NCBI GenBank assembly: GCA_963818685.1
Contig: CAWFTJ010000006.1
Span: 248,001 to 312,000 of the forward strand
DNA length: 64,000 bases
DNA from: CAJCJE01 sp963818685
GTDB lineage: Bacteria > Actinomycetota > Actinomycetes > Mycobacteriales > Pseudonocardiaceae
Direction of reading: 5' to 3'
Numbering within the stretch: position 1 is the stretch's first letter; every line of letters begins with the position of its first letter. Positions 54,047 through 63,639 of this stretch are shown in pieces. Both the position numbers and the translations under genes were made by a program. The notes beneath the pieces are model-generated. The model was not told the origin of the DNA, made no database searches, and was given only the letters and a program-made list of their open reading frames with translations.

Positions 54047-56551
54047 ATGCGAGTTCCGGTCAGTTGGCTCGCCGAACGGCTCGAGCTGCCCGTCTACGAC
54101 GACGACATCCCGCTGGCGCAACGGTTCGCGGACGCGTTCATCCAGGTTGGTCTTGAGGTCGAGGAGGTCGTCGAGCTCGGCAAGGTGACCGGCCCGATCG
54201 TGGTCGGCCGAGTGCGCGAGATCGCCGAACTCACCGAGTTCAAGAAGCCCATCCGGTACTGCCAGGTGCAGGTCAAGGAAGATCTCGACGAGCAGGAGGC
54301 GGTGCGCGGCATCGTCTGCGGCGCGCGCAACTTCAACGAGGGCGACCTTGTCGTCGTCGCGCTGCCCGGCGCGGTGCTGCCCGGCGACTTCGCCATCACC
54401 GCGCGCAAGACCTACGGCAGGATCAGCGACGGCATGATCTGCTCGGTGCGCGAACTGGGCATCGGCGAGGACCACGCCGGCATCCTGGTGCTGCCGGCCG
54501 GCACCGCCGCGCCCGGCACGGACGCGGTCGAACTACTCGAACTCATCGACTCCGTGATCGACCTGTCGATCACCCCGGATCGCGGCTACTGCTTCTCCGT
54601 ACGCGGCCTGGCCCGCGAGCTGTCCTGCGCGTTGAACGTCGGGTTCCGCGACCCGGCCGGGTTCGAGATCCCCGGTGGGGAGGGCGAAGCGTGGCCGGTC
54701 AGCATCGAGGACCTGCGGGGCTGCTCGCGGTTCATCGCGCGCCGGGTGACCAGCGTCGACCCGACCGCGCCGACGCCGTTGCAGATCAGCCGCAGGCTCG
54801 GCCTCGCCGGCATCCGGTCGATCTCGCTCGCCGTCGACATCGCCAACTACATGATGCTGGAGACCGGCCAGCCGCTGCACACCTACGACGCCGCCAAGTT
54901 GCAGGGCGACATCGTGGTGCGCAGGGCAAGGCCCGGCGAGAAACTGACCACTTTGGACGATGTGGAGCGCACGCTCGACCCGGACGACATGGTCGTCTGC
55001 GACGACAGTGGCCCGATCGGCCTTGCCGGCGTGATGGGTGGCGCGAGCACGGAGATTTCCGCGACCACCAGCGACATCCTGCTGGAGGCCGCGACCTGGG
55101 AGCCCGCGTCGATCGCGCGCACCGCGCGTCGGCACAAGCTGCCCAGCGAGGCCGCGCGCCGCTTCGAGCGCTACGTCGACCCCGGCGTCAACCCGGCCGC
55201 CGCCGAACTGGCCGCACGCCTGCTGGACCGCTACGGTGACGGCCGCATCGAGCCCGGTCGCACCGATGTCGGCCGACCTGTGTTGCCCGGCCCGGTCACC
55301 ATGCCGATCAACCTGCCCGACCAGGTCGCTGGCGTGCGCTACGAGCGCGGCGTGACAACGCGCCGGTTGCAGCAGATCGGCTGCCTTGTCGAGGTGGGCA
55401 CCGGCGATGACGGCACGCCTCTGGTCACCGCCATACCGCCGAGTTGGCGCGCGGACCTCAACCAGCCGGCCGACCTGGTCGAGGAGGTGCTGCGGTTGGA
55501 GGGCTACCACACGATTCCGTCCGTGGTGCCCTCCGCGCCCGCCGGTCGTGGCCTCACGCCGACCCAGCGCCGCGAGCGCACGGTGGCGCGGGCGCTGGCC
55601 GAGGCCGGTTACGTCGAGGTCATCCCGTTCCCGTTCGTGCCGGGCGATGTCTGGGACAAGCTCGGTCTCGACGAGGACGACCCGCGCCGCGACGCGATGA
55701 CCATCCTCAACCCGATCGAGACCAAGGCCGACCAGTTCGCAACCACGCTGCTGCCCGGCCTGCTGGAGACGTTGCAGCGCAACGTGTCCCGTGGCTTCCG
55801 CGACGTGGCGCTGTACAACATCGGCCAGGTCGCGATCGCGGACGGCCAGCATCCGCCGGTGCCCGAGGTAGGCGTCGCCAAGCGCCCGTCCGACGCGGAA
55901 CTGTCCGCGTTGCTCGCCGCGCTGCCGCGCCAGCCCAAGCACGTCGGCGTCGTGCTCGCCGGCAATCGGCAGCGCGCGGGCTGGTGGGGCAAGGCCGAGC
56001 AGGCGTCCTGGGCAGACGCGGTGCAGGCTGCGCGGACCGTCGCGCAGGCGTGTGGCGTCGAGCTGACCGTGACCGCCGCCAAGTACGCGCCGTGGCACCC
56101 TGGCCGGTGCGCGGAGTTGCGCGTCGCAGGCCACGTCGTCGGGCACGCGGGTGAGCTGCACCCGAAGGTGGTCGAGGCGCTCGACCTGCCGAAGCGGACC
56201 TCCGCGATGGAGCTGGACCTGGACGCGATCCCGGTCGTCGACAACCGGCCGGCACCGACCGTGTCCGCCTACCCGCCGGTGCCGCTGGACGTGGCCCTCG
56301 TGGTGGACAACGCGATCCCGGCCAGCGACGTGGAGGACGCGCTGCGCGCCGGCAGCGGTCCGCTGCTGGAACACGTGGAGCTGTTCGACGTCTACACCGG
56401 CGAGCAGGTCGGCGATGGCAAGCGGTCGCTCGCGTACGCGCTGCGCTTCCGCGCACCCGACCGAACCCTGACCACCGAGGACGCCACCAAGGCGCGCGAC
56501 GCGGGCGTGGAAATGGCCGCGCAGCGCTGCAAGGCCACGCTGCGCGCATAA
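54047..56551 (+). CDS. pheT: Phenylalanyl-tRNA synthetase beta subunit
   Basis: 834 aa, ATG 54047, 3 nt after the pheS stop. The order is normal: EMAP/tRNA-binding domain (about 40-150), B3/B4 editing domain (SRFIARRVTSVDPTAPTPL...ISLAVDIANYMMLETGQPLHTYD), B5, catalytic-like core and C-terminal FDX-ACB anticodon domain ending AAQRCKATLRA. No frameshift was found. A 15-bp terminator follows before the penicillin-binding protein. Confidence 0.97.
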   Translation: MRVPVSWLAERLELPVYDDDIPLAQRFADAFIQVGLEVEEVVELGKVTGPIVVGRVREIAELTEFKKPIRYCQVQVKEDLDEQEAVRGIVCGARNFNEGDLVVVALPGAVLPGDFAITARKTYGRISDGMICSVRELGIGEDHAGILVLPAGTAAPGTDAVELLELIDSVIDLSITPDRGYCFSVRGLARELSCALNVGFRDPAGFEIPGGEGEAWPVSIEDLRGCSRFIARRVTSVDPTAPTPLQISRRLGLAGIRSISLAVDIANYMMLETGQPLHTYDAAKLQGDIVVRRARPGEKLTTLDDVERTLDPDDMVVCDDSGPIGLAGVMGGASTEISATTSDILLEAATWEPASIARTARRHKLPSEAARRFERYVDPGVNPAAAELAARLLDRYGDGRIEPGRTDVGRPVLPGPVTMPINLPDQVAGVRYERGVTTRRLQQIGCLVEVGTGDDGTPLVTAIPPSWRADLNQPADLVEEVLRLEGYHTIPSVVPSAPAGRGLTPTQRRERTVARALAEAGYVEVIPFPFVPGDVWDKLGLDEDDPRRDAMTILNPIETKADQFATTLLPGLLETLQRNVSRGFRDVALYNIGQVAIADGQHPPVPEVGVAKRPSDAELSALLAALPRQPKHVGVVLAGNRQRAGWWGKAEQASWADAVQAARTVAQACGVELTVTAAKYAPWHPGRCAELRVAGHVVGHAGELHPKVVEALDLPKRTSAMELDLDAIPVVDNRPAPTVSAYPPVPLDVALVVDNAIPASDVEDALRAGSGPLLEHVELFDVYTGEQVGDGKRSLAYALRFRAPDRTLTTEDATKARDAGVEMAAQRCKATLRA

Positions 56552-56631
56552 CACCCAATGGGCACGGTTGGTTGCGTCCCGGCTACGTGACGCAAGGAAC
56601 ATCCGACAAACCGCCCACCTCGTGGCAGAAT

Positions 56632-56664
56632 CCGACCGCCGGGCACCACGTGCCCGGCGGTCGG
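56632..56664 (+). terminator. 15-bp stem terminator after pheST
   Basis: CCGACCGCCGGGCAC (56632-56646) pairs perfectly with GTGCCCGGCGGTCGG (56650-56664) around a 3-nt loop. The U-run after it is replaced by G-rich DNA, so it is a strong but not classic intrinsic terminator. It separates the pheST transcript from the PBP gene. Confidence 0.7.
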
Positions 56665-56709
56665 TGCGGTTGGGGGCCGCACCTTGTCGGAATCGATGAG
56701 GGGGAGCAT

Positions 56710-58539
56710 GTGTCCAGCAAAGGGGTTCCCGGCAGACGAATGGCGATCGCCGCGTGCGTGGTGCTGCTGTTGGCCGTCGGCTGTAGCGGCGGCGGTGGGG
56801 ACGACAAGCCGACCGCGCAGGACGTGGCCAAGTCCTTTCTCGCGGCGTTGAGCGAGAACGTCTCGACGCAGGCCGGTCAGGAGACCACGAATCCGGCAGC
56901 GGCAACGAAGCTGATCAGCGCGACGCGCACCGCGCTCAAGCCGACCACGCTGACCACGAACAACGTCAACGTCGCTGTCAACAACAACACCGCGAGCGTC
57001 ACCTACAACCTGGTGTGGGTGTTCGGCCCGAACCGGGACTGGCAGGACGCGAGCAACTTCCTGATGAGCCAGGACAAGGACGGCAACTGGAAGGTCAACT
57101 GGTCGCCGGGCATCCTCGCGCCGAAGCTGCGCGACGGGGACAGCCTCAAGCTGAGCACCCAGTCGCAGGCCCAGTTGCCGAACGTGCTCGGCGGCGACGG
57201 CACCACGCTGATGACACCAACCCAGGTGATCGGCGTGACCCTCACCCCGTCGCAGGCCGGTGACATCCAGCAGGTTGCGTCCGCGTTGAGCGGCGCGCTG
57301 AGCCAGTTCGACCCGACCATCACCACACAGTCCATTGTGTCCAGTGCGCAGCAGGCGGGTTCGGGCAGCACGACCATCATCAACCTGCGGCAGAGCGACT
57401 ACCAGAAGGTCAAGGCGCAGATCTACAGCCTGCCCGGGGTCAGCTTCCCTACCAAGACCGAACTGCTCGCGGCGACCAAGACGTTCGGCTCGGCGATCCT
57501 GCCCACCATCCGCGCCTATGCCAGTTCCGTCGGCAACACCGCCGCCCCGCTGACCATCTCCATCGAGCACGCCGACGGCTCGCCAGGCGACACCCTCTAC
57601 ACCTCGGCCAGCACCACCGCCGCGCCCGCGCCGATCACCACCACGCTGAACACCAAGCTCCAGACCGCGGCCGAGACCGCGCTGGCCACCGTGCAGCAGC
57701 AGGCCATGGCCGTGATCATCCAGCCGTCCACCGGCAGGATTCTCGCCGTCGCCGAGAACGCGCCGGCCAACGCGGCCGGCGCCAATCCGCTGACCGGCCT
57801 GTATCCGCCCGGCTCGACGTTCAAGATCGTGACCGCTTCGGCAGCGTTCAACCAGGGCAAAATCACCCCGCAGCAGCCGGTGGCCTGCCCTGGGACGACA
57901 ACGATCGAGGGCAAGGTCATCCCGAACGAAGGCCAGTTCGACCTCGGTACCACGCCGCTGTCCAACGCCTTCGCCCAGTCGTGCAACACCACGTTCTCGC
58001 AGGTCGCCGCCGGGCTCGGCCCGAACGACCTGCCGAATACGGCCAAGACGTTCGGCATCGGCGTCAACTACGACATCCCGAACATCACCACCAACACCGG
58101 CAAGATCCCCAGCGACACCGACACGCTGGCACGCGCGGAGGATGGCTTCGGCCAGGGCAAGGATCAGGTCAGCCCGTTCGGCATGGTGCTCGCCGCGGCC
58201 ACCGCGCAACACGGCAGCAGCCCGGTTCCTTCGCTGATCGCCGGCCAGACCACCCAGTCCGACACGCCGCCCAAGCCGATCAGCTCCTCGACGCTGTCCT
58301 CGCTGCAATCCGTGATGCGCGCGGTCGTCACCGGAGGCACCGCCAAGGCACTGGCGCACGTCACCCCGCCCGTCTACGGCAAGACAGGCACCGCGCAGTT
58401 CGGCGACGGCTCGCAGTCGCACGGCTGGTTCGTCGGCTACCAGGGCGACCTGGCCTTCGCCTTCCTCGTCGTCGACGCGGGCAGCTCCTCGATCGCCGTG
58501 AACGTCGCGGGCGTGTTCCTCACCAACGCGGACAAGTGA
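56710..58539 (+). CDS. Lipoprotein penicillin-binding protein (class B transpeptidase, MecA-N domain)
   Basis: 609 aa from GTG 56710 (GAGGGGGAG upstream). A lipobox LLLAVGCSGGG puts the acylated Cys at about residue 24. An NTF2/MecA-N-like domain (about 35-150) is followed by a PBP dimerisation domain. The transpeptidase domain has active-site Ser in YPPGSTFKIV (SxxK), SCN in AQSCNTTFS and GKTGTAQFG (KTG). It resembles the M. tuberculosis lipoprotein PBP (Rv2864c). It probably cross-links peptidoglycan in the outer leaf of the membrane and may give beta-lactam tolerance. It is not part of the backbone order known from mycobacteria. Confidence 0.88.
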   Translation: MSSKGVPGRRMAIAACVVLLLAVGCSGGGGDDKPTAQDVAKSFLAALSENVSTQAGQETTNPAAATKLISATRTALKPTTLTTNNVNVAVNNNTASVTYNLVWVFGPNRDWQDASNFLMSQDKDGNWKVNWSPGILAPKLRDGDSLKLSTQSQAQLPNVLGGDGTTLMTPTQVIGVTLTPSQAGDIQQVASALSGALSQFDPTITTQSIVSSAQQAGSGSTTIINLRQSDYQKVKAQIYSLPGVSFPTKTELLAATKTFGSAILPTIRAYASSVGNTAAPLTISIEHADGSPGDTLYTSASTTAAPAPITTTLNTKLQTAAETALATVQQQAMAVIIQPSTGRILAVAENAPANAAGANPLTGLYPPGSTFKIVTASAAFNQGKITPQQPVACPGTTTIEGKVIPNEGQFDLGTTPLSNAFAQSCNTTFSQVAAGLGPNDLPNTAKTFGIGVNYDIPNITTNTGKIPSDTDTLARAEDGFGQGKDQVSPFGMVLAAATAQHGSSPVPSLIAGQTTQSDTPPKPISSSTLSSLQSVMRAVVTGGTAKALAHVTPPVYGKTGTAQFGDGSQSHGWFVGYQGDLAFAFLVVDAGSSSIAVNVAGVFLTNADK

Positions 58540-58542
58540 AGC

Positions 58543-59211
58543 TCAGCCAATGTGCCTGAGTGCCTCCCGTTTGGACAGTAGGGACAGGTCTGGGTGGTCG
58601 GCGACGAACGCGGCCACCCAGTCCGGCTCGATCCGCGCATGCTGGCGTAACGCCCAGCCGATGCCCTTGCGCAGAAAGAAATCGGTCTCGCCGATGTTCG
58701 CCTCGATCGCGTGCGTCAACAGGTCGAGATCGATGTCGGCCTTGCCGCCGATCTGACAGATGATCGCGGTCCGCCGCTTCCACAGATCCGGATCGGTCGC
58801 CCACGCGCGCATGATCGGCGCCAGGTCGGCAGGGAACGCGTGCAGGATCGGCCCCAGCCGGCGGATCGCGATCTCGTCGACATAGTCCCACCACGCGCCG
58901 GTCGTGATCAGTTCCTCGTACAGCGGCAGCAGATCCGGCCGCTGCCAGCCCGCGTACTCACGGTAACCGGTCAGGTCCACGACCGCGTACCGCTCCTCGC
59001 GGAACTCGGCGTTGCGCCACAACACCCGCGCGGCGTCAAGGAAGGCCGCGCGATCGGCCAACGGAAACTCCTTGAACAGCCGCCCGGTCAGCCTCCTGCG
59101 CTCCGGCGCGGCCACCCCTCGGTAGGGCATGGCCGAGCGCATGTAGCTCTGCATCCGCAGCGCCTTCGCCGGATCGCCCAGCGCGGCGAGCCCGGCGCGC
59201 ACCGCCGCCAC
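58543..59211 (-). CDS. AlkD-like DNA alkylation repair protein
   Basis: 222 aa from GTG 59211. HEAT-like repeats dominate: SYMRSAMPYRGVAAPERRRL, RNAEFREERYAVVDLTGYREY, ITTGAWWDYVDEIAIRRLGPIL, WKRRTAIICQIGGKAD and TDFFLRKGIGWALRQHAR. The Trp-Asp pair (WWDYVDE) and the FLRKGIGWAL motif are the family's active-site signatures. AlkD removes 3-methyladenine and 7-methylguanine without base flipping. A longer frame reaches 59331 over the argC promoter, but the PafBC box at 59236-59258 lies inside it, so the start must be downstream. Confidence 0.88.
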   Translation of the reverse strand: MAAVRAGLAALGDPAKALRMQSYMRSAMPYRGVAAPERRRLTGRLFKEFPLADRAAFLDAARVLWRNAEFREERYAVVDLTGYREYAGWQRPDLLPLYEELITTGAWWDYVDEIAIRRLGPILHAFPADLAPIMRAWATDPDLWKRRTAIICQIGGKADIDLDLLTHAIEANIGETDFFLRKGIGWALRQHARIEPDWVAAFVADHPDLSLLSKREALRHIG

Positions 59212-59235
59212 CAACGGAATCTCGGTTACCAACGG

Positions 59236-59258
59236 ACCATATGCCCCGGCACCGACAA
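59236..59258 (-). promoter_or_regulatory. PafBC-type (RecA-NDp) DNA-damage promoter of the AlkD gene
   Basis: On the minus strand TTGTCGGTG (59258-59250), 8 nt, TATGGT (59241-59236) matches the RecA-NDp consensus at all defined positions. Transcription would begin near 59229, 18 nt before GTG 59211. This selects the short start and places the alkylation-repair gene under the same control as uvrA and uvrB. Confidence 0.78.
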
Positions 59259-59295
59259 TGCTTTCCAGGGTGATCTCGCTTACCCACCCGTCCGG

Positions 59296-59335
59296 CCGAT
59301 TGATTGGATTTGCATAGACGTGCATAATCATCCAT
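59296..59335 (+). promoter_or_regulatory. Candidate ArgR box and promoter of the arginine operon
   Basis: TTTGCATAGACGTGCATAAT and TCCATATGG, just before ATG 59336, repeat TGCATA twice and end in an inverted CCATA, like ARG boxes found before argC in streptomycetes. CATAAT (59323-59328) could be the -10 box. A hexameric ArgR-arginine complex would block the promoter. Match judged by eye. Confidence 0.4.
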
Positions 59336-60361
59336 ATGGTCAGGGTTGCGGTCGCTGGTGCGAGTGGGTACGCGGGCGGAGAGCTCCTCCGGCTGCTGCT
59401 CGGGCACCCCGAAGTGCGGATCGGCGCGTTGACCGCTGGCGGCAACGCCGGCACGACGCTGGGTTCGCATCACCCGCATCTGGTGCCGCTTGCCGAACGC
59501 ACGCTCACCGAGACGACCGCCGCCGAACTCGCCGGGCACGATGTCGTGTTCCTCGCACTGCCGCACGGCACGTCCGCCGAGATCGCCGCACAACTTGACC
59601 CGGACACGCTGGTCATCGACTGCGGCGCTGATCACCGGCTCACCGACCCAGCGGCGTGGGCGCGCTGGTACGGCGGCACGCATGCCGGCAGTTGGCCCTA
59701 CGGCCTGCCCGAACTTCCCGGCGCCCGCGAAGCGCTCGCCGGTACCAAGCGGATCGCGGTGCCGGGTTGCTACCCGACCGTGGCCTCCCTCGCGCTCGCT
59801 CCCGCGCTCGGCGCGGACCTGATCGAGCCGGACGTCGTCGTGGTCGCGGTCAGCGGCACCTCCGGTGCCGGCCGCTCGCTCAAACCGAACCTGCTCGGCT
59901 CCGAGGTGATGGGTTCGGCCAGCGCGTACGGTGTCGGCGGCGTGCATCGCCATACGCCCGAGATGATCCAGAACCTCACCGCCGTGCTCGGCAAGCCGGT
60001 CACCGTGTCGTTCACGCCGGTGCTCGCGCCGATGCCGCGCGGCATCCTGGCCACCTGCTCCGCGCCGGTCAAACCGGGCGTGACCACCGAGACCGCACGA
60101 GCCGCGTACGCCAAGAGCTTCGCGGACGAGCCCTTCCTGCACCTGCTGCCCGAGGGCAGCTGGCCGGCCACGGCAGCCACCCTCGGCGCGAACGCCGTAC
60201 ACGCCCAGGTCACGGTCGACGCGGACGCGGGCCGACTGGTCGCGGTCGCCGCGATCGACAACCTCACCAAGGGCACCGCGGGCGGTGCCATCCAGTCGAT
60301 GAACATCGCGCTCGGATGGCCGGAAACCGCCGGCCTGTCAACGGTTGGAGTCGCCCCGTGA
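59336..60361 (+). CDS. argC: N-acetyl-gamma-glutamyl-phosphate reductase
   Basis: 341 aa, ATG 59336. It reduces N-acetylglutamyl phosphate with NADPH, step 3 of arginine synthesis. VRVAVAGASGYAGGELLRLLLGHPE is the Rossmann NADP site. KRIAVPGCYPTVASLAL contains the catalytic Cys, and GVGGVHRHTPEMIQN the base His. It is the first gene of argCJBDF with 4-bp overlaps downstream. Confidence 0.96.
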   Translation: MVRVAVAGASGYAGGELLRLLLGHPEVRIGALTAGGNAGTTLGSHHPHLVPLAERTLTETTAAELAGHDVVFLALPHGTSAEIAAQLDPDTLVIDCGADHRLTDPAAWARWYGGTHAGSWPYGLPELPGAREALAGTKRIAVPGCYPTVASLALAPALGADLIEPDVVVVAVSGTSGAGRSLKPNLLGSEVMGSASAYGVGGVHRHTPEMIQNLTAVLGKPVTVSFTPVLAPMPRGILATCSAPVKPGVTTETARAAYAKSFADEPFLHLLPEGSWPATAATLGANAVHAQVTVDADAGRLVAVAAIDNLTKGTAGGAIQSMNIALGWPETAGLSTVGVAP

Positions 60362-61539
60362 CCACTGTGGACAAAAATGCCGGCGTCACAGCGCCGGCCG
60401 GGTTCCGTGCCGCCGGGATCGCGGCCGGCATCAAGGAATCCGGCAACCCGGACCTGACCCTCGTCGTCAATGACGGCCCGCTGGCCAGCGCGGCCGGCGT
60501 GTTCACCACGAACAAGGTGAAGGCCGCGCCGGTGCTCTGGTCGCAGCAGGTGCTCACCCACCGCAGTCTCAAGGCGGTGATCCTCAACTCCGGCGGTGCC
60601 AACGCATGCACCGGCCCGGAAGGCTTCCAGGACACGCACGCGACCGCCGAGAAGGTCGCGGCCGTGCTCGGTGTCGGCGCCATCGACGTCGCGGTCTGCT
60701 CGACCGGCCTGATCGGCGCCCGACTGCCCATGCCGGCCCTCCTGTCGGGAGTGGACACAGCGGTTGCCGCGCTCGCGACCGGACCAGAAGCCGACACGGC
60801 CGCCGCGACCGCGGTGATGACCACCGACACCCACCCCAAGCAGGCAGCGGCCACCCACCCGGACGGCTGGTCGATCGGCGGCTTCGCCAAGGGCGCCGGC
60901 ATGCTCGCGCCCAACCTGGCCACCATGCTCAGCGTCATCACCACCGACGCCAACCTCACCGGCGACCAACTCGACACCGCGCTGCGCGCCGCGACCGCGG
61001 CCACCTTCGACCGGCTCGACGTGGACGGCGGCACGTCCACCAACGACACCGTGCTGCTGCTCGCCTCCGGCGCCTCGGGGATCACCCCGACCGACGCCGA
61101 GTTCACCGCCCTGCTCACCGCCGTCGCCGCCGACCTGGTGCACCAACTCCAGGCCGACGCCGAGGGCGTGACCAAGGAGATCGCGATCGTGGTGCGCGGC
61201 GCGGCGTCCGACGCCGACGCGGTGCAGATCGGTCGCACGGTCGCCGAGGACAACCTGGTCAAGACCGCACTGTTCGGCTCGGACCCGAACTGGGGCCGCA
61301 TCGCGATGGCCACCGGCCGCGCCGGCGCGAACGTCGACCCGGACAAGCTCGGCATCACCATCAACGGCGTCGAACTCCTGCGCGACGGCCTGCCAGCCAA
61401 GGACCGCTCCGAGTCCGACCTGACCGGCCGCGACATCCAGGTGGTCATCGACCTGAACCTCGGCGAGGCAACGGCCACCATCCTCACCACCGACCTCTCG
61501 CACGGCTACGTCGAAGAGAACAGCGCGTACTCGTCATGA
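60358..61539 (+). CDS. argJ: Bifunctional ornithine acetyltransferase/N-acetylglutamate synthase
   Basis: 393 aa from GTG 60358 (GTGA overlap with argC). It recycles the acetyl group from N-acetylornithine to glutamate. The chain self-cleaves before Thr in KGAGMLAPNLATMLSVITTD, and the flanking GGFAKGAGM loop is conserved. The second half has GGTSTNDTVLLLASG, TALFGSDPNWGRIAMATGRAG and the Glu/Asn-rich YVEENSAYSS end. Full length, no frameshift. Confidence 0.96.
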   Translation: MTTVDKNAGVTAPAGFRAAGIAAGIKESGNPDLTLVVNDGPLASAAGVFTTNKVKAAPVLWSQQVLTHRSLKAVILNSGGANACTGPEGFQDTHATAEKVAAVLGVGAIDVAVCSTGLIGARLPMPALLSGVDTAVAALATGPEADTAAATAVMTTDTHPKQAAATHPDGWSIGGFAKGAGMLAPNLATMLSVITTDANLTGDQLDTALRAATAATFDRLDVDGGTSTNDTVLLLASGASGITPTDAEFTALLTAVAADLVHQLQADAEGVTKEIAIVVRGAASDADAVQIGRTVAEDNLVKTALFGSDPNWGRIAMATGRAGANVDPDKLGITINGVELLRDGLPAKDRSESDLTGRDIQVVIDLNLGEATATILTTDLSHGYVEENSAYSS

Positions 61540-62447
61540 CCACACTGGACGCGCTCGACGCCAGCCGCGCGCAGGCCTCGGCCAAGGCCGAGGTCCTTGT
61601 CGAGGCGCTGCCGTGGCTGGAACGCTTCCACGGCGCACTGGTCGTGGTGAAGTACGGCGGCAACGCCATGATCGAGGAGAACCTCAAGCAGGCGTTCGCG
61701 CACGACATGGTGTTCCTGCGCATGGTCGGCCTCAAGCCGGTCGTGGTGCACGGCGGCGGCCCGCAGATCAGCGCCATGCTCGCCAGGCTCGGCATTCCCG
61801 GCGAGTTCCGGGGCGGCCTGCGGGTGACCACCCCGGAAACCATGGACATCGTCCGGATGGTGCTCGTCGGCCAGGTCGGCCGCGAACTCGTCGGCCTGAT
61901 CAACCAGCACGGCCCGTACGCGGTCGGCATTTCCGGCGAGGACGCCCAGCTGTTCACCGCGGAACGGCGCGGCGCGCTGATCGACGGTGAGACCGTGGAC
62001 ATCGGACTCGTCGGCGACGTGGTCTCGGTCAACCCGGACGCCGTGCTCGACATCGTCAGCGCCGGCCGGATACCGGTCGTCTCGACGGTCGCGCCGGACG
62101 TCGACGGCGTCGTGCACAATGTCAACGCGGACACGGCGGCCGGCGCGCTGGCGGTCGCGCTGAAGGCGGAGAAGCTCGTGGTCCTCACCGATGTCGAGGG
62201 CCTCTACGCGAACTGGCCGGACCGCGGTTCGCTGATCAACAAGCTCACGGCGACGCAGCTTGCGGACATGCTGCCGAGCCTGACCTCGGGCATGGTGCCC
62301 AAGATGGAGGCGTGCCTGCGCGCGGTGCGCGGCGGCGTGCCGAGGGCGCACATCATCGACGGCCGGCTCGCGCATTCCGTGCTGCTGGAAGTGTTCACCA
62401 GCCAGGGGATCGGCACCATGGTGCTGCCGGGGGAGGACGAGAAATGA
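61536..62447 (+). CDS. argB: Acetylglutamate kinase
   Basis: 303 aa, ATG 61536 overlapping argJ (ATGA). It phosphorylates N-acetylglutamate, the regulated step of arginine synthesis. VVVKYGGNAM and GLKPVVVHGGGPQIS bind ATP and substrate, and HNVNADTAAGALAVAL with LTDVEGLYANWP completes the site. The N-terminal 25-residue helix (ALDASRAQASAKAEVLVEAL) is the element through which arginine-sensitive hexameric forms are inhibited, so feedback inhibition is likely. Confidence 0.96.
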   Translation: MTTLDALDASRAQASAKAEVLVEALPWLERFHGALVVVKYGGNAMIEENLKQAFAHDMVFLRMVGLKPVVVHGGGPQISAMLARLGIPGEFRGGLRVTTPETMDIVRMVLVGQVGRELVGLINQHGPYAVGISGEDAQLFTAERRGALIDGETVDIGLVGDVVSVNPDAVLDIVSAGRIPVVSTVAPDVDGVVHNVNADTAAGALAVALKAEKLVVLTDVEGLYANWPDRGSLINKLTATQLADMLPSLTSGMVPKMEACLRAVRGGVPRAHIIDGRLAHSVLLEVFTSQGIGTMVLPGEDEK

Positions 62448-63636
62448 TCGAATCCAATGTGGACGGCCAGCGGCAGTGGCGGTCCGTGCTCATGGACAAC
62501 TACGGCACGCCCGGCCTGACCCTGGTGCGCGGCGACGGCGCCAACGTCTGGGACGCTGACGGCAACGAATATCTCGACCTGGTCAGTGGCATCGCGGTCA
62601 ACGCGCTCGGCCATGCCCACCCGGCGATCATCGAGGCGGTCACGAACCAGATCGCCGTGCTCGGCCACACCTCCAACCTCTACATCAACCAGCCCACCGT
62701 CGAACTCGCCGCCGCCCTGCTCGATGTCGCGGGGCTCGCCGGCAACGGCAAGGTGTTCTTCTGCAACTCCGGTGCCGAGGCCAACGAGGCCGCGCTCAAA
62801 CTGACCAGGCTCACCGGACGAACCAAGGTGATCGCCTGCGACGGCGCGTTCCACGGCCGCACCATGGGCTCGCTCACGCTCACCGGCCAACCGCCCAAGC
62901 GGACCCCGTTCGAACCGCTCGTGCCCGGCGTCACGCACGTCCCGTACGGCGACGCCGACGCGCTGCGGTCCGCAGTGGACAGTGAAACCGCCGCGGTGTT
63001 CCTGGAACCGGTGATCGGCGAGGGCGGCGTCATCCCCGCCCCGGACGGCTACCTCCAGGCCGCCCGCGAGATCACCACGGCCTCGGGCGCGCTGCTCGTG
63101 CTCGACGAGGTGCAGACCGGCATCGGCCGCCTCGGCACCTGGTTCGCCTTCCAGCAGGCCGGCATCGTGCCCGACGTGATCACGCTGGCCAAGGGCCTCG
63201 GCGGCGGCCTGCCGCTCGGCGCGGTCATCGGCGTCGGCCAGGTCGGCGACCTGTTCCAGCCCGGCCACCACGGCACCACCTTCGGCGGCAACCCGGTCTG
63301 CTGCGCCGCCGGCCTCGCCGTGCTGAAGACCATCGCAGCGGACAAGCTCTGCGAACACGCCGCCGCCGATTGGCAAGGAGATCGCCGCAGGCGTAGAAGC
63401 ACTCGGACACCCGCTGGTCAGCGGCGTGCGCGGGGCCGGTCTGCTGCTCGGCATCACGCTGCGCAAGCCGGTCGCCAAAGACCGTCGCCGCTGCCGCGGA
63501 GAAGGCCGGCTACCTGATCAACCCGGTCGCCGCCGACGTCATCCGGCTCGCTCCGCCACTGGTCATCGAACCCGACCAGGCCGCCGACTTCGTCGTCGCG
63601 CTCCCGACCGCCCTCGACGCCGCCAAGGAGAACTGA
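62444..63636 (+). CDS. argD: Acetylornithine aminotransferase (two frameshifts near the end)
   Basis: About 397 aa after repair. ATG 62444 overlaps argB (ATGA). PLP enzyme features are NSGAEANEAALKLTRLTGR, the FHGRTMGSLTLTG loop, LLVLDEVQTGIGRLG and the Schiff-base Lys in VITLAKGLGGGLPLGAV. Extra bases at about 63368 and 63477 break the C-terminus; repaired it reads GKEIAAGVEALGHPLV, RGAGLLLGITLRKPVAK, TVAAAAEKAGYLINP and ends AALDAAKEN-like before TGA 63634-63636. Both shifts look like single inserted bases. Confidence 0.93.
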
Positions 63637-63639
63637 CCG

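Noticed and set aside
54533..56905. 790-codon open frame antisense to pheT
   Set aside because: Long antisense frames are expected opposite GC-rich genes. No ribosome site, no domain, and the composition (Arg/Gly/His/Asp repeats) is that of a shadow frame. The same applies to 4927-6291, 12880-14679, 38031-39449, 52943-54475 and 59770-61503.
58543..59331. Longer AlkD start at ATG 59325 or 59331
   Set aside because: The added residues overlap the argC promoter region and contain the AlkD gene's own damage promoter. Family length fits the GTG 59211 start.
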